Positions 26,074 to 35,006 of a DNA stretch of 64,000 nt are shown one piece after another. Position numbers and translations under genes: made by a program. The stretch is from Euryhalocaulis sp050486445. GTDB lineage: Bacteria > Pseudomonadota > Alphaproteobacteria > Caulobacterales > Maricaulaceae. Positions within the stretch are counted from its first letter, which is position 1; each line of letters begins with the position of its first letter. The DNA lies in assembly GCA_050486445.1 (NCBI GenBank), contig JBJHDH010000003.1, positions 53,765 through 117,764 on the forward strand. Direction: 5' to 3'. The notes beneath the pieces are model-generated. The model made no database searches. It was given only the letters and a program-made list of their open reading frames with translations, and was not told the DNA's origin.

Positions 26074-27648
26074 ATGGATTCCTCCGCCCCCGCCGCCCAT
26101 CACGAACGCGCCCTGATTGTCGATTTCGGCAGCCAGGTGACCCAGCTGATCGCCCGGCGGCTGCGCGAATCCGGCGTCTATTGCGAAATCCACCCGTTCA
26201 ACCGGGTGGACGCAGCCTTTCTCTCTGATTTCGGGCCAAAGGCGGTGATCCTTTCGGGCGGGCCGGCCAGCGTGACGGGGCAGGATTCGCCCCGCGCGGC
26301 CGACGCGGTGTTCAGTCTCGGCGTTCCGGTGCTGGGCATTTGCTATGGCGAGCAGACGATGGTGGCCCAGCTTGGCGGCGCCGTGGCCCCGGCGAAGGAG
26401 CGCGAATTCGGCCGGGCCGATATCGAGATCGTGGCGGGCTCGCCGCTGTTCGAGGGCTTTGGCCCCGCAGGCGCGCAGGAGCGCGTCTGGATGAGCCACG
26501 GCGACCGGGTGGACTCGCTGCCGGAAGGCTTTGCCGTCATCGCCCGCACGCCGAGCGCGCCCTTCGCCGCCATCGCCGACGAGGCGCGGCGCTTTTACGG
26601 CGTGCAGTTCCATCCCGAAGTGGCGCACACGCCGCGCGGCGCCGCGCTGTTGCGTAATTTCACGCACGGGATCGCAGGCTTTAAGGGCGACTGGTCGATG
26701 GCCGCGTTCCGCGCCGAGGCGATTGCGAAAATTCGTGCGCAGGTGGGCAAGGGCCGGGTCCTCTGCGGGCTTTCCGGCGGCGTCGATTCCAGCGTCGTCG
26801 CCGTGCTGCTGCATGAGGCCATTGGCGAGCAGCTCACCTGTGTGTTTGTCGATACCGGCCTGTTGCGCAAGAACGAGGCGGAGCAGGTCGTCTCGCTGTT
26901 CCGCGGGCATTACAATATCCCGCTGGTGCATGTGGACGCGGGTGCAATGTTTCTCGGCGCGCTGGCCGGGGTCAGCGACCCGGAGCAGAAGCGCAAAACC
27001 ATCGGCCGGCTGTTTGTCGAGGTGTTCGACGCCGAAGCCACGAAGGTGGAAGGCGCCGCCTTCCTCGCCCAGGGCACGCTCTATCCCGATGTGATCGAGA
27101 GCGTCTCGGCGCTGGGCGGGCCGAGCGTCACCATCAAGTCGCACCACAATGTCGGCGGTCTGCCCGAGCGCATGAAGCTCAAACTGGTGGAGCCGGTGCG
27201 CGAGCTGTTCAAGGACGAGGTGCGCGCGCTGGGTCTGGAACTGGGCCTGCCCGAGCCGTTTGTGCGCCGCCATCCGTTCCCGGGGCCGGGCCTGGCCATC
27301 CGCATTCCGGGGGAGGTGACGGCCGAACGCGTCCGCGTGCTGCAAGAGGCCGACGCGATCTATCTGGAAGAGATCCGCAAGGCGGGTCTGTATGACGCGA
27401 TCTGGCAAGCCTTCGCCGTGCTGCTGCCCGTCTCCACCGTGGGCGTGATGGGCGACGAGCGCACCTATGAAAACGTGCTGGCGCTGCGCGCGGTGACATC
27501 CACCGACGGCATGACGGCGGACTATTATCCGTTCGAGCATGATTTTCTCGGCCGCACCGCCACGCGCATCATCAATGAAGTGCGCGGGGTCAACCGTGTC
27601 GTCTATGACGTGACGAGCAAACCCCCCGGCACGATCGAGTGGGAATGA
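26074..27648 (+). CDS. guaA: GMP synthase (glutamine-hydrolysing)
   Basis: Converts XMP to GMP using ATP and glutamine. The class I amidotransferase domain shows nucleophile Cys90 in LGICYGEQ, and the partner residues lie in VQFHPEVAHT. The PP-loop ATP pyrophosphatase site is GLSGGVDSSVVA. The dimerisation domain ends PPGTIEWE, as in the family. The 524-residue length is standard. Not adjacent to guaB, but about 5 kb downstream on the same strand. Confidence 0.98.
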   Translation: MDSSAPAAHHERALIVDFGSQVTQLIARRLRESGVYCEIHPFNRVDAAFLSDFGPKAVILSGGPASVTGQDSPRAADAVFSLGVPVLGICYGEQTMVAQLGGAVAPAKEREFGRADIEIVAGSPLFEGFGPAGAQERVWMSHGDRVDSLPEGFAVIARTPSAPFAAIADEARRFYGVQFHPEVAHTPRGAALLRNFTHGIAGFKGDWSMAAFRAEAIAKIRAQVGKGRVLCGLSGGVDSSVVAVLLHEAIGEQLTCVFVDTGLLRKNEAEQVVSLFRGHYNIPLVHVDAGAMFLGALAGVSDPEQKRKTIGRLFVEVFDAEATKVEGAAFLAQGTLYPDVIESVSALGGPSVTIKSHHNVGGLPERMKLKLVEPVRELFKDEVRALGLELGLPEPFVRRHPFPGPGLAIRIPGEVTAERVRVLQEADAIYLEEIRKAGLYDAIWQAFAVLLPVSTVGVMGDERTYENVLALRAVTSTDGMTADYYPFEHDFLGRTATRIINEVRGVNRVVYDVTSKPPGTIEWE

Positions 27649-27656
27649 TTCAGGCG

Positions 27657-27680
27657 TGCTGCGCGGCGTCGCGCGCAGCA
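27657..27680 (+). terminator. Possible hairpin terminator after guaA
   Basis: A nine-base-pair stem (TGCTGCGCG at 27657-27665 and CGCGCAGCA at 27672-27680) lies just after the guaA stop. A T-rich stretch (TATTTTT) occurs only about ten bases later, so it is a weak candidate. Confidence 0.35.
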
Positions 27681-27824
27681 TACCCCGGTCTATTTTTCAC
27701 TCTGATTGCGCAAGCCTCTTGTTGTCCGCGCCGCTGTGCGACAAGATTGTGACAACACGACCGTCCCTGAAGGACGGCGGCGTTGGGAAAGCCGCGCACG
27801 CCGCGGCGGGTTCGGGGAAACAAC

Positions 27825-28433
27825 ATGACCAATCCATCCGGGGAAAGCCGGCGCGTCCGCTGTGCGCCTGTCATGGCGCCTGTCGCGGCGCTGGCCATGC
27901 TTGGTGGTGCGCTCGCCATGGCGCCGGCCGCCGCGCAGGGGCTGAACGCCGCCGATTGTTCCGCCGCGGCGACACCGCAGGAAGAGGTCGCCTGTCTCAA
28001 TCGTGCGCTGACAGAAACGCAGGAGGCGTTGGCCCGCGCCCAGCGGGCGCTGGAGGAATCCGCCGCACGTGAGGCGGCTGCCCGGGAGGCAGAGGCGCAG
28101 GCCCGCGCCGCCGCCGTGCCCGCGCAGCAGGAATTGGGCGCAGCACAAATCGCCCGGCGCTCGGGCGGGGGCCTTGCGGGAGGACTGTTCGGGCAAGGCT
28201 CGCAAGACCGCACGCCGGGCCTGATCGTGGCTTCGGAACGCGTGCATCCGAACCGTTTGCAGGTGCGGCTGGAAAACGGCCAGATATGGCGGCAGGTGCA
28301 GGGAGATACGCAGATCGTGGAGTTGCGCCACGACGCTTCTGTGCCTGTGGAGATGTGGGGGTCGCAGACAGGCGGCTATCGCATGCGCATGATCGGGGTC
28401 GGCCGCACGCTGCGGGTAGAGCGTATCCAGTAG
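27825..28433 (+). CDS. Exported hypothetical protein with alanine/glutamate coiled coil
   Basis: A 202-residue protein I do not recognise. A hydrophobic segment (about 20-38, VAALAMLGGALAMAPAAA) ending in Ala-Gln looks like a signal peptide. A helical, Ala/Glu/Arg-rich coiled-coil region follows (about 65-105), then a C-terminal beta-rich domain with NRLQVRLENGQIWRQV and GYRMRMIGVGRTLRVERIQ. It lies 21 bases upstream of the ECF sigma factor gene and may belong to the same transcription unit. The ATG at 27825 is chosen over one 14 codons upstream because GGGGAAA precedes it. Confidence 0.72.
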   Translation: MTNPSGESRRVRCAPVMAPVAALAMLGGALAMAPAAAQGLNAADCSAAATPQEEVACLNRALTETQEALARAQRALEESAAREAAAREAEAQARAAAVPAQQELGAAQIARRSGGGLAGGLFGQGSQDRTPGLIVASERVHPNRLQVRLENGQIWRQVQGDTQIVELRHDASVPVEMWGSQTGGYRMRMIGVGRTLRVERIQ

Positions 28434-28454
28434 CGTATCGGGGGAGGGGCAGGC

Positions 28455-28994
28455 ATGGGCGACATGATGGGCGGGGCGGGCGCGCAAGCGAGCGCCCGTG
28501 AGGACGCCGAGCTTCTTCAGTCCCTGATCCGGGAATTCCGCCCGGCTCTGGTGCAATATTTCGCGCGCCGCATACCGGAAACCAGCGAGGCGGAAGATCT
28601 GGCGCAAGAGGTCTTCGCCCGCCTGATCCAGCGCGGGAATATCCGCGATATCAAAATGATCCGGGGCTATCTGTTCGAGGCCGCCAATAATGTGCTGGTT
28701 GACTGGCTGCGCCGGAACAGGGCGCGCGGCGGCGGCTTGCACGACCAGATCGACATCGACCTGCCCGACGATACGGGTTTTGAGATCGAGCGCGTTCTGG
28801 TGGCCAGGGAAGAATTGTTGCGCGTGACGGCGACGCTGCTGGAGCTGCCGGAGCGGACGCGATCCATTTTCGTTCTTCGCCGGTTTGAAGGAATGAAATA
28901 CAAGGATATCGCCAACAGGCTGGGCCTTTCGCTCAGCACCGTGGAAAAGCATATGCAGCAGGCCACGATGCATCTGCTGGGGCGTTCCGATTGA
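28455..28994 (+). CDS. FecI-like ECF RNA polymerase sigma factor
   Basis: A 179-residue sigma factor. Region 2 includes RIPETSEAEDLAQEVFARLIQ (read from about 39) and YLFEAANNVLVDWLRRNRAR. Region 4 has RTRSIFVLRRFEGMKYKDIA and the helix-turn-helix LGLSLSTVEKHM. It is followed, with a TTGA overlap, by a FecR-type regulator and then a TonB receptor with an STN domain, the standard arrangement for surface signalling. It would transcribe the receptor gene when the substrate is sensed. Confidence 0.93.
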   Translation: MGDMMGGAGAQASAREDAELLQSLIREFRPALVQYFARRIPETSEAEDLAQEVFARLIQRGNIRDIKMIRGYLFEAANNVLVDWLRRNRARGGGLHDQIDIDLPDDTGFEIERVLVAREELLRVTATLLELPERTRSIFVLRRFEGMKYKDIANRLGLSLSTVEKHMQQATMHLLGRSD

Positions 28995-30037
28995 CGACAG
29001 ACCCGCAACATGCCCTGCGATCCATCAGAGGCATGACGTCCATGGAGGCCGCGGCGCACTGGCTGGTGCGTCACGACATGGGCGACATGCCAGAGGAAGA
29101 GCGTAAGCAATTTTCCGAATGGATTCAGGATGATGAGAACGCCGCGGCGTTCCAGCGCGCGCAGGCGCAATGGGATGTGCTGCCCGATGTCCGGGACGAC
29201 CCGCTGGTCAAGGCGTTGCGCCAGTCGGCGCTGCGCACGCCGCGCGCCGGCCGGATGCGCTGGCTGGTGGCCGGCGGGGGGCTGGCCGCCTGTATCGCCG
29301 TCGCCGCCCTGTTCCTGTTTGCCGGGTTTCCCCGGATCGCACTGCTGGAACGGGGGACCGGTCTCGAAATGGCGGGCGAAGCCGATTTCGTTACGGGACT
29401 GGGAGAGCGGCGCAATGTCATGCTGCCGGACGGCACCGTGGTGGTTCTCAATACGGATACCGCCATCGACGTCGCCTTTGTCCGAGACCGGCGCCTTGTG
29501 CGCCTGATCCGGGGGCAGGCGTTTTTCGATGTGGCGCCGGATCCCGGGCGGCCTTTCACTGTCGATCTCGCTGACCGGCGCGTGACCGCGGCGGGCACCA
29601 CGTTCGATGTGCGGCTGGCTGCCGACCACATGCATGTCGTGCTGGTTGACGGCGCCATCACGATCCATCGCCACGGGACGGAGGAGAGCCGGCCCGGCCT
29701 CGTGCTTCAGCCAGGACAAAAATTGCGCGAGGAGTTTGGCGGACTGGCGAGTATCAGCTCCGTTGATGTCGAGCGCCTCATGCTCTGGCGCGAAGGTTTC
29801 ATCGAATTTGAAAACTCGACCATCGAGGACGCGGTCGCCGAAATGAACCGCTATACGGACCGGCCAGTGCGGATTCTGGACCGCCGCGTCGGCGAAATGC
29901 GGGTCAGCGGCGTATTCCGTACCGAGCAGACGGAAAACTTTGTCTCGACGGTCAGCGAGATATTACCAGTCGCGGCGGATAATAGCCGCCCCGACAGGAT
30001 TGGCCTGATCTATTCCGACCGGCGGCTTGGCCGCTGA
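28991..30037 (+). CDS. FecR family transmembrane sigma regulator
   Basis: A 348-residue inner-membrane anti-sigma/signal relay. The N-terminal cytoplasmic part (AAAHWLVRHDMGDMPEEERKQF) matches the DUF4880 region, one membrane span is at about 93-112, and the periplasmic FecR domain follows (LPDGTVVVLNTDTAIDV, RPFTVDLADRRVTAAGTTFDV). A DUF4974-like C-terminus ends it. The TTG start overlaps the sigma stop; an ATG 14 codons in is possible. In Fec systems the C-terminal periplasmic part contacts the STN domain of the receptor. Confidence 0.92.
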   Translation: MTTDPQHALRSIRGMTSMEAAAHWLVRHDMGDMPEEERKQFSEWIQDDENAAAFQRAQAQWDVLPDVRDDPLVKALRQSALRTPRAGRMRWLVAGGGLAACIAVAALFLFAGFPRIALLERGTGLEMAGEADFVTGLGERRNVMLPDGTVVVLNTDTAIDVAFVRDRRLVRLIRGQAFFDVAPDPGRPFTVDLADRRVTAAGTTFDVRLAADHMHVVLVDGAITIHRHGTEESRPGLVLQPGQKLREEFGGLASISSVDVERLMLWREGFIEFENSTIEDAVAEMNRYTDRPVRILDRRVGEMRVSGVFRTEQTENFVSTVSEILPVAADNSRPDRIGLIYSDRRLGR

Positions 30038-30079
30038 ATCCCTGAACGCTTACCGGGCATAACGCGCGCGAACTCGTCT

Positions 30080-30115
30080 GTGTTCTTGCGTGCACAGACG
30101 TGCGCGCAAGAACAC
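30080..30115. promoter_or_regulatory. Long dyad between fecR and the TonB receptor gene
   Basis: A 16-base-pair inverted repeat with one G-T pair: left arm 30080-30095 (GTGTTCTTGCGTGCAC), loop AGAC, right arm 30100-30115. The sequence after it on the plus strand is A-rich, not T-rich, so it is not a normal terminator for fecR. It may be an operator or part of the receptor leader. Confidence 0.5.
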
Positions 30116-30123
30116 GAAAAAAA

Positions 30124-30139
30124 TATTCGCTCGTGAATA
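30124..30139. promoter_or_regulatory. AT-rich palindrome, candidate receptor-promoter element
   Basis: TATTC and GAATA arms separated by six bases lie in the most A/T-rich part of the 207-base gap before the TonB receptor gene. They are a candidate regulator-binding site or part of the promoter; no consensus for this sigma factor is known to me. Confidence 0.3.
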
Positions 30140-30244
30140 CGGGTTTCGCATCACCCCTGCGTCTTGGCTTCCGAGACCGGAAAAACACCGGGCGGTGACA
30201 GGCAGCACCTGTCGCCGATGGGATTTTCAGAGGGGAGGAACCCA

Positions 30245-33200
30245 ATGGGGAACAAGTACGGCGCGCCGCAGGCGCGCAGCATCCGCGCGCGCGCGATGGC
30301 GGGATGCGCGATTTTTGCGCTGTCCACCGCTTCGGCTTTCGCGCAACAGGCCGACGCCGTGGATCTCGATATTGGCGCGCAGGGCCTCTCCGACGCGCTG
30401 ATGGAACTGGGACGCCAGGCCAAAGTCGAAGTTGTCTTTGCACCAGGCATCGTGTCGGACAAGCAGGCCGCCGCCGTGCATGGATCGCTGCCGCCGGAAC
30501 AGGCGCTGCGGATCATGCTGGCCGAGACGGACATGAACGTGCGCCGCACAGAAGCGGGCGCCTATGTGGTGGAGCCCGCGCGCCAACAGTTCGCTCAGGC
30601 GCAGACCCAGACCACGCCTCCGCTGGCCACGGTTTCCCAGACGGCGCAGGCGCAGACGGCCGCGCCGCAGCAGGAGCGGGTGGTGGTCACCGGATCGCGC
30701 ATCGTGCGCCGCGACTTCCAGGCCAACAGCCCCATCGTGACGCTGGAATCCGAAACGTTTGAAAACGTCAGCACGGTCGCCATTGAAACGGTGCTGAACC
30801 AGTTGCCGCAATTTGTCCCGGCGCTGAGCCAGTTCACGACGATGGACGTGCAGAACAGCGCCACTAATACCCCGGGCGCATCTACCGTGAATATGCGGGG
30901 CCTGGGCTCCAACCGGAACCTGGTTCTGATCGACGGCCGTCGCGGTCAGCCGCTTAACGGGGCGCTGATCGTTGACATTAACTCCATTCCCTCCGCCGCT
31001 GTGCAGCGGGTCGAGGTCATCACCGGCGGCGCTTCGGCCGTGTATGGCGCCGACGCGGTCAGCGGCGTGGTCAACTTCATCCTGAAGAAAAATTACGACG
31101 GTCTGGAGGTTAGCTCCCAATACGGCATGACCCAGAAGGGTGATGCTTCGGAATTCCGCCTCTCGGCGCTGATGGGCGCCAATCTGGCCAATGGCCGCGG
31201 CAATGTGATGTTTGGCGCCGAGCACGCGCGGCGCGGCGCAGCGTATAGCATGGACCGGAAATTCTTCGTCGACGGCTGGGCGGATCCGATGTCTGCGGCC
31301 GGCCAGGCTTCGCGGCTCAGCGACGTCTATCTGTCGGCGGGTCAGATCACGCCGGCCCAGATAAACGCCTATTTCGGCACGACCGGCGCCGTGAACGGCC
31401 CGCTTTTCTTCAATGCCGACAATACGATGTATCAGGACCGTGGTCCGCTTCAGGCCAATTATAACGGTCCGATGATGGTCGACCGGGACAGCGCTTTCCA
31501 CCTTATCGAGAACTACACGCTTCCCGCCGGCGCGGGCACGGGTGACATCGCCTATCGCTGGATCGATCAGAACGACATTCTGCGCGAGAACCAGCTCGGC
31601 ACCATGATCTCCAACCCGCTGCGGCGCTATTCGGCGTTCGGACGGATGGGATATGATCTGACCGACAACATCAATTATTTCGTCCAGGTGAATTTCACCG
31701 ACACGCGCAACAGAACGCGGCGGGTCTGGTCGCCGGCGGCCGGCGGCTGGGGCGTGCTGATCCCGCATGGCGGGGACATTTACGGCCCTTCGCTGTCGGA
31801 GCAGATCATCCTGGGTTACGACCCCACCAACGGCAGACCGATCTACGACCTCACCGTCGGGACCAACCGGGATTATATGGACGGCGGCATCTATGGGCTG
31901 GATTGCGGTCCTGTCGGCGGCTGCACAAACACCGAAGTCTGGCCGGTGCCGCAGGCGCTGGAAGACCTGCTGGCGATGCGCGCCGATCCGGATGCGCCAT
32001 TCCAGCTTGAGAGCCCGGCCCTGCGCGCCATTGGCGACCGCGGCATCGACAATAACACCACCAGCTACCAGTTCCTGACCGGGTTCATGGGCGACCTGCC
32101 GTTCCGTGACTGGACGTGGGAGATTTACGGTTCGCATGGCCGCACCCGGGTCATCTCCTCGATGGCCGGCACGGTGTCGGTTGAAAACCTGCGCGCCCTG
32201 GCGACCGCGCCGAACTATGGCCGTAACGCCTTTGTCGTCGGCAACACGCTGATCAACCCCGCCGGCTTTGGCGGCAAGATCGTCCGCTGCGAATCCGGCC
32301 TGCATTATTTCGATGTTGGCAAGACGCTGAGCGAGGACTGCATCACCGCCATTGAAGGCCGGATGACGCATGTCACTACGCTGGTTCAGAACATCGTGGA
32401 GGGCAACATCCAGGGCGGCCTGTTCGATCTGCCGGCGGGCGAGGTGCGTGCAGCCGCGGGCGCCAGCTTCCGCGAAAACGATTTCGACTATCACGTCGAC
32501 AAGCTGGAGCAGGTGCAGAATGTGGCCGACCTGCCGGCTGGCCTGTTCGGCTCCGGTTCTACCAGCGGCTATATCAACGCCTATGAGGTCTATGGCGAGC
32601 TTCTGGTTCCGGTTCTGGCAGACTTGCCGTTCATCCGCAGACTCGAATTGGATCTCGGCTATCGCTATTCCGACTATAATGCGGTCGGCGGTCTCAGCAC
32701 CTACAAGATCCTTGGCGATTGGCAGGTCACTGACTTCCTCCGCTTCCGCGGCGGTTACAATCTGGCTACCCGTGCGCCCAATGTCGGTGAGTTGTTTCAG
32801 AACGACACCACCACCGTGGTGGGCAGCACGCTGGGCGATCCCTGTCTGGCCAATACCGCGGCCAGCTATGGCAACAATCCGAACAATCCGGACCGCCAGC
32901 AGGTCATAAACCTGTGTAATATCCTGATCGATGACCCGAATTCGGAATACACCCTCGACCCGCTGAATTACCGGGCCACGGAAACGCCGGGCGGCATTGC
33001 ACTGGGCGATATTACCGGTAACCAGAATCTGGATGCGGAAGAAGCCAAGACCTGGACGGTTGGCGCGGTCATCACCTCGCCGTTCAATCATGCGCTGCTG
33101 TCGAGCCTGACGCTGGCAGTCGACTACTACAATATCCGGGTGGACGGCACGATTGGCACGCTGACGTATGACGAAACGTATCAGCAGTGTTTCGATCCGC

Positions 33201-33823
33201 AGTTCAATCCAGGCTACAATGTGCAGAATGAATTCTGCCAGCGGATCCGGCGCGATCAGGGCACGGGTAATTCCGGTTCCATCGGCCTGGTCAGCGTGAA
33301 CCGGGGCATGCGGCAGACGGCGGGCATCGACGTCCAGCTCAACTGGTCGGCCGGTCTGTACGATCTGGGTCTGCAATCGGTTCCGGGGACGGTGGGGCTG
33401 ACCGTCCTTGGCAACTATATGCTCCAGGACCGTACCCAGGGCGTGGTCGGCGGGCCGATCACAGACTTCACCGGCTATGGCACCAATTTCCGCTACCGGA
33501 TCAACACGACGCTGTCGTACCGGAACAACAGCTATTTCGTCAGCCTGCGGCACCGTTTCCTGCCGGGACAGCCGCACGCGTCGGCACAGGCCAATCCGGC
33601 CACAACGTCGGTTGGCCCCAGCTCCTACCACATCTTCGATCTGGCGGGCCGCTGGACAGTGCATGACAGCATCGATCTGCGGGCGGGTATCGACAATCTG
33701 TTCAACCGTTCGCCGATGATTACGTCCAGCAGCCCGACCAGCTCGGGTCAGGGGACGACCAGCTCCGGCTACTACGACGTACTGGGGCGGCGCTTCTATG
33801 CGGGGTTCACGGCCCGCTTCTAG
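30245..33823 (+). CDS. TonB-dependent outer-membrane receptor with N-terminal STN signalling domain
   Basis: A 1192-residue outer-membrane transporter. After a signal peptide (AGCAIFALSTASAFA) comes an STN domain (about 40-105, DIGAQGLSDALMELGRQA), which in FecA-type receptors touches FecR. The plug starts near 145 (ERVVVTGSRIVRRDFQ) and includes NMRGLGSNRNLVLIDGRR and GGASAVYGADAVSGVVNFI. The barrel ends RRFYAGFTARF with terminal Phe. It resembles the large receptors abundant in Caulobacter and sphingomonads. The ATG at 30245 follows GAGGGGAGGA. Substrate unknown; the phosphatase downstream hints at phosphorylated compounds. Confidence 0.93.
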   Translation: MGNKYGAPQARSIRARAMAGCAIFALSTASAFAQQADAVDLDIGAQGLSDALMELGRQAKVEVVFAPGIVSDKQAAAVHGSLPPEQALRIMLAETDMNVRRTEAGAYVVEPARQQFAQAQTQTTPPLATVSQTAQAQTAAPQQERVVVTGSRIVRRDFQANSPIVTLESETFENVSTVAIETVLNQLPQFVPALSQFTTMDVQNSATNTPGASTVNMRGLGSNRNLVLIDGRRGQPLNGALIVDINSIPSAAVQRVEVITGGASAVYGADAVSGVVNFILKKNYDGLEVSSQYGMTQKGDASEFRLSALMGANLANGRGNVMFGAEHARRGAAYSMDRKFFVDGWADPMSAAGQASRLSDVYLSAGQITPAQINAYFGTTGAVNGPLFFNADNTMYQDRGPLQANYNGPMMVDRDSAFHLIENYTLPAGAGTGDIAYRWIDQNDILRENQLGTMISNPLRRYSAFGRMGYDLTDNINYFVQVNFTDTRNRTRRVWSPAAGGWGVLIPHGGDIYGPSLSEQIILGYDPTNGRPIYDLTVGTNRDYMDGGIYGLDCGPVGGCTNTEVWPVPQALEDLLAMRADPDAPFQLESPALRAIGDRGIDNNTTSYQFLTGFMGDLPFRDWTWEIYGSHGRTRVISSMAGTVSVENLRALATAPNYGRNAFVVGNTLINPAGFGGKIVRCESGLHYFDVGKTLSEDCITAIEGRMTHVTTLVQNIVEGNIQGGLFDLPAGEVRAAAGASFRENDFDYHVDKLEQVQNVADLPAGLFGSGSTSGYINAYEVYGELLVPVLADLPFIRRLELDLGYRYSDYNAVGGLSTYKILGDWQVTDFLRFRGGYNLATRAPNVGELFQNDTTTVVGSTLGDPCLANTAASYGNNPNNPDRQQVINLCNILIDDPNSEYTLDPLNYRATETPGGIALGDITGNQNLDAEEAKTWTVGAVITSPFNHALLSSLTLAVDYYNIRVDGTIGTLTYDETYQQCFDPQFNPGYNVQNEFCQRIRRDQGTGNSGSIGLVSVNRGMRQTAGIDVQLNWSAGLYDLGLQSVPGTVGLTVLGNYMLQDRTQGVVGGPITDFTGYGTNFRYRINTTLSYRNNSYFVSLRHRFLPGQPHASAQANPATTSVGPSSYHIFDLAGRWTVHDSIDLRAGIDNLFNRSPMITSSSPTSSGQGTTSSGYYDVLGRRFYAGFTARF

Positions 33824-33861
33824 GAAGCGCGGGGAAATTAGGCTCCTCAATGTGTGTGTGC

Positions 33862-33926
33862 GCTTGAACTTTCTCCCTCTTTCAAGCAAAGCCTGAGCGG
33901 CTGGCTGGCAAATGCCGGCCAGCCGC
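33862..33926 (+). terminator. Hairpins after the TonB receptor gene
   Basis: Two stems follow the receptor stop: GCTTGAA/TTCAAGC (33862-33887) and a 13-base-pair stem (33897-33909 with 33914-33926, one wobble, loop AAAT). The second is followed by ACCCCTTTT, a weak T run. Probably the terminator separating the receptor from the phosphatase gene, although read-through remains possible. Confidence 0.55.
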
Positions 33927-33978
33927 ACCCCTTTTGGGCCGTCGCCCTGAAAAGGGCGGTTTTTCTGGACGCGGAACG

Positions 33979-34824
33979 ATGACAACGGACAGGGCGGGCG
34001 ATAGCGGGAAGCGCGGCCTGGCGCGGAAAGCGGCCGGCGCGCTGGCGGCGTTTGCCAGCCTGGCGGCGCTCTGCCTGGCAGGTGTTGCGCAGGCCCAGAC
34101 GGCGGACGATGAGCGGCCGCGGGGCTATATCGACCCGGCGCTGATGCCTGATGTCAGGGTTTTCCTTCCCGCGCCGCCCGATGACGATTCCCGCCGGGGC
34201 GTTGTCGATCATGTGACCTTTTTGATGACCCGCGGGATGCAGGGCACTGACCGCTGGGAACTAGCGGTCCGGGATTCCTCGACCGATCCGGACAGCGTGA
34301 TGGATGCGTTCAGCTGCGCCATCGGCGCCCGGCTGGACCGCCGCAGACTGCCGGAAACCAATCTGCTGCTGACCCGGGTCCGGTCCGATATTGGTCCGCC
34401 CGTGGGCGAATCCAAGGAAATCTATTACCGGATCCGTCCCTTTGTTGCGATGACCGGGTCGCTCTGCGCCGATACATCCTATCTTTCGGGCAGCGGCTCT
34501 TATCCCTCCGGCCATACGGCGGTGGGCTGGATCTATGCGCTGGTGATGACCCAGCTTGCGCCCGACAGGGCAGCGGAGATTCTCGCCCGGGGCAGGGTGT
34601 ATGGCGAAAGCCGCGTGGTTTGCGGCGCGCATTACCCCTCCGATGTCGAAGGCGGGCGGCTGGTCGCGACCGCCGTGTTCGGCCTGCTGCAATCCAGCCC
34701 TGATTACATCGCCGATCTGGAGCGGGCGAAGGCAGAAATTCAGGCGGCGCGAGCCAGCGCCGTGGCCCCGGACTCCATGATCTGCGCCGTCGAGCGCGAG
34801 GCCGCGGCCAACCCCACCTGGTAA
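33979..34824 (+). CDS. Class A non-specific acid phosphatase (PAP2 superfamily)
   Basis: A 281-residue exported phosphomonoesterase. A signal peptide ends at AQA (about 39). The three PAP2 active-site motifs are complete: K146-x6-R153-P154 (KEIYYRIRPF), PSGH at 176-179, and S211-R212...H218...D222 (SRVVCGAHYPSD). SGSYPSGHT and CGAHYPSDVEGGR are typical of PhoN/PhoC-like class A enzymes. It acts in the periplasm to release phosphate from organic esters. It lies 155 bases downstream of the TonB receptor on the same strand. The ATG at 33979 is chosen for the signal peptide. Confidence 0.93.
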   Translation: MTTDRAGDSGKRGLARKAAGALAAFASLAALCLAGVAQAQTADDERPRGYIDPALMPDVRVFLPAPPDDDSRRGVVDHVTFLMTRGMQGTDRWELAVRDSSTDPDSVMDAFSCAIGARLDRRRLPETNLLLTRVRSDIGPPVGESKEIYYRIRPFVAMTGSLCADTSYLSGSGSYPSGHTAVGWIYALVMTQLAPDRAAEILARGRVYGESRVVCGAHYPSDVEGGRLVATAVFGLLQSSPDYIADLERAKAEIQAARASAVAPDSMICAVEREAAANPTW

Positions 34825-34891
34825 GCCGCCCCCGCCGTTTCCGGCGGCTGACGCATTCCCTGCCTGATATGATGCGCCCGGTGTCCGCCTA

Positions 34892-34933
34892 GGCCGGGCG
34901 AGGCGGGCCTTATTAGCCCGGGCCGGATTTTTT
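34892..34933 (+). terminator. Terminator after the acid phosphatase gene
   Basis: GGCCGGGC (34892-34899) pairs with GCCCGGGCC (34916-34924, one bulge), with an inner CGGGC/GCCCG option. A run of six T residues (34928-34933) follows. Confidence 0.55.
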
Positions 34934-35006
34934 GCATCCAATTCCCGCCCGGCGTGCATCAAGGGGGTGAAAGCGGGATCGGCCCGCCGAATAAAGGGGA
35001 AATCTT

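Noticed and set aside
30080..30115. Long dyad as an intrinsic terminator for fecR
   Set aside because: The stem is strong but is followed by A residues on the plus strand; the T run would be on the wrong side for the minus strand too.
30227..33985. A 1252-codon minus-strand frame opposite the TonB receptor gene
   Set aside because: The receptor on the plus strand has signal peptide, STN, plug and barrel motifs. The antisense product has no recognisable features.
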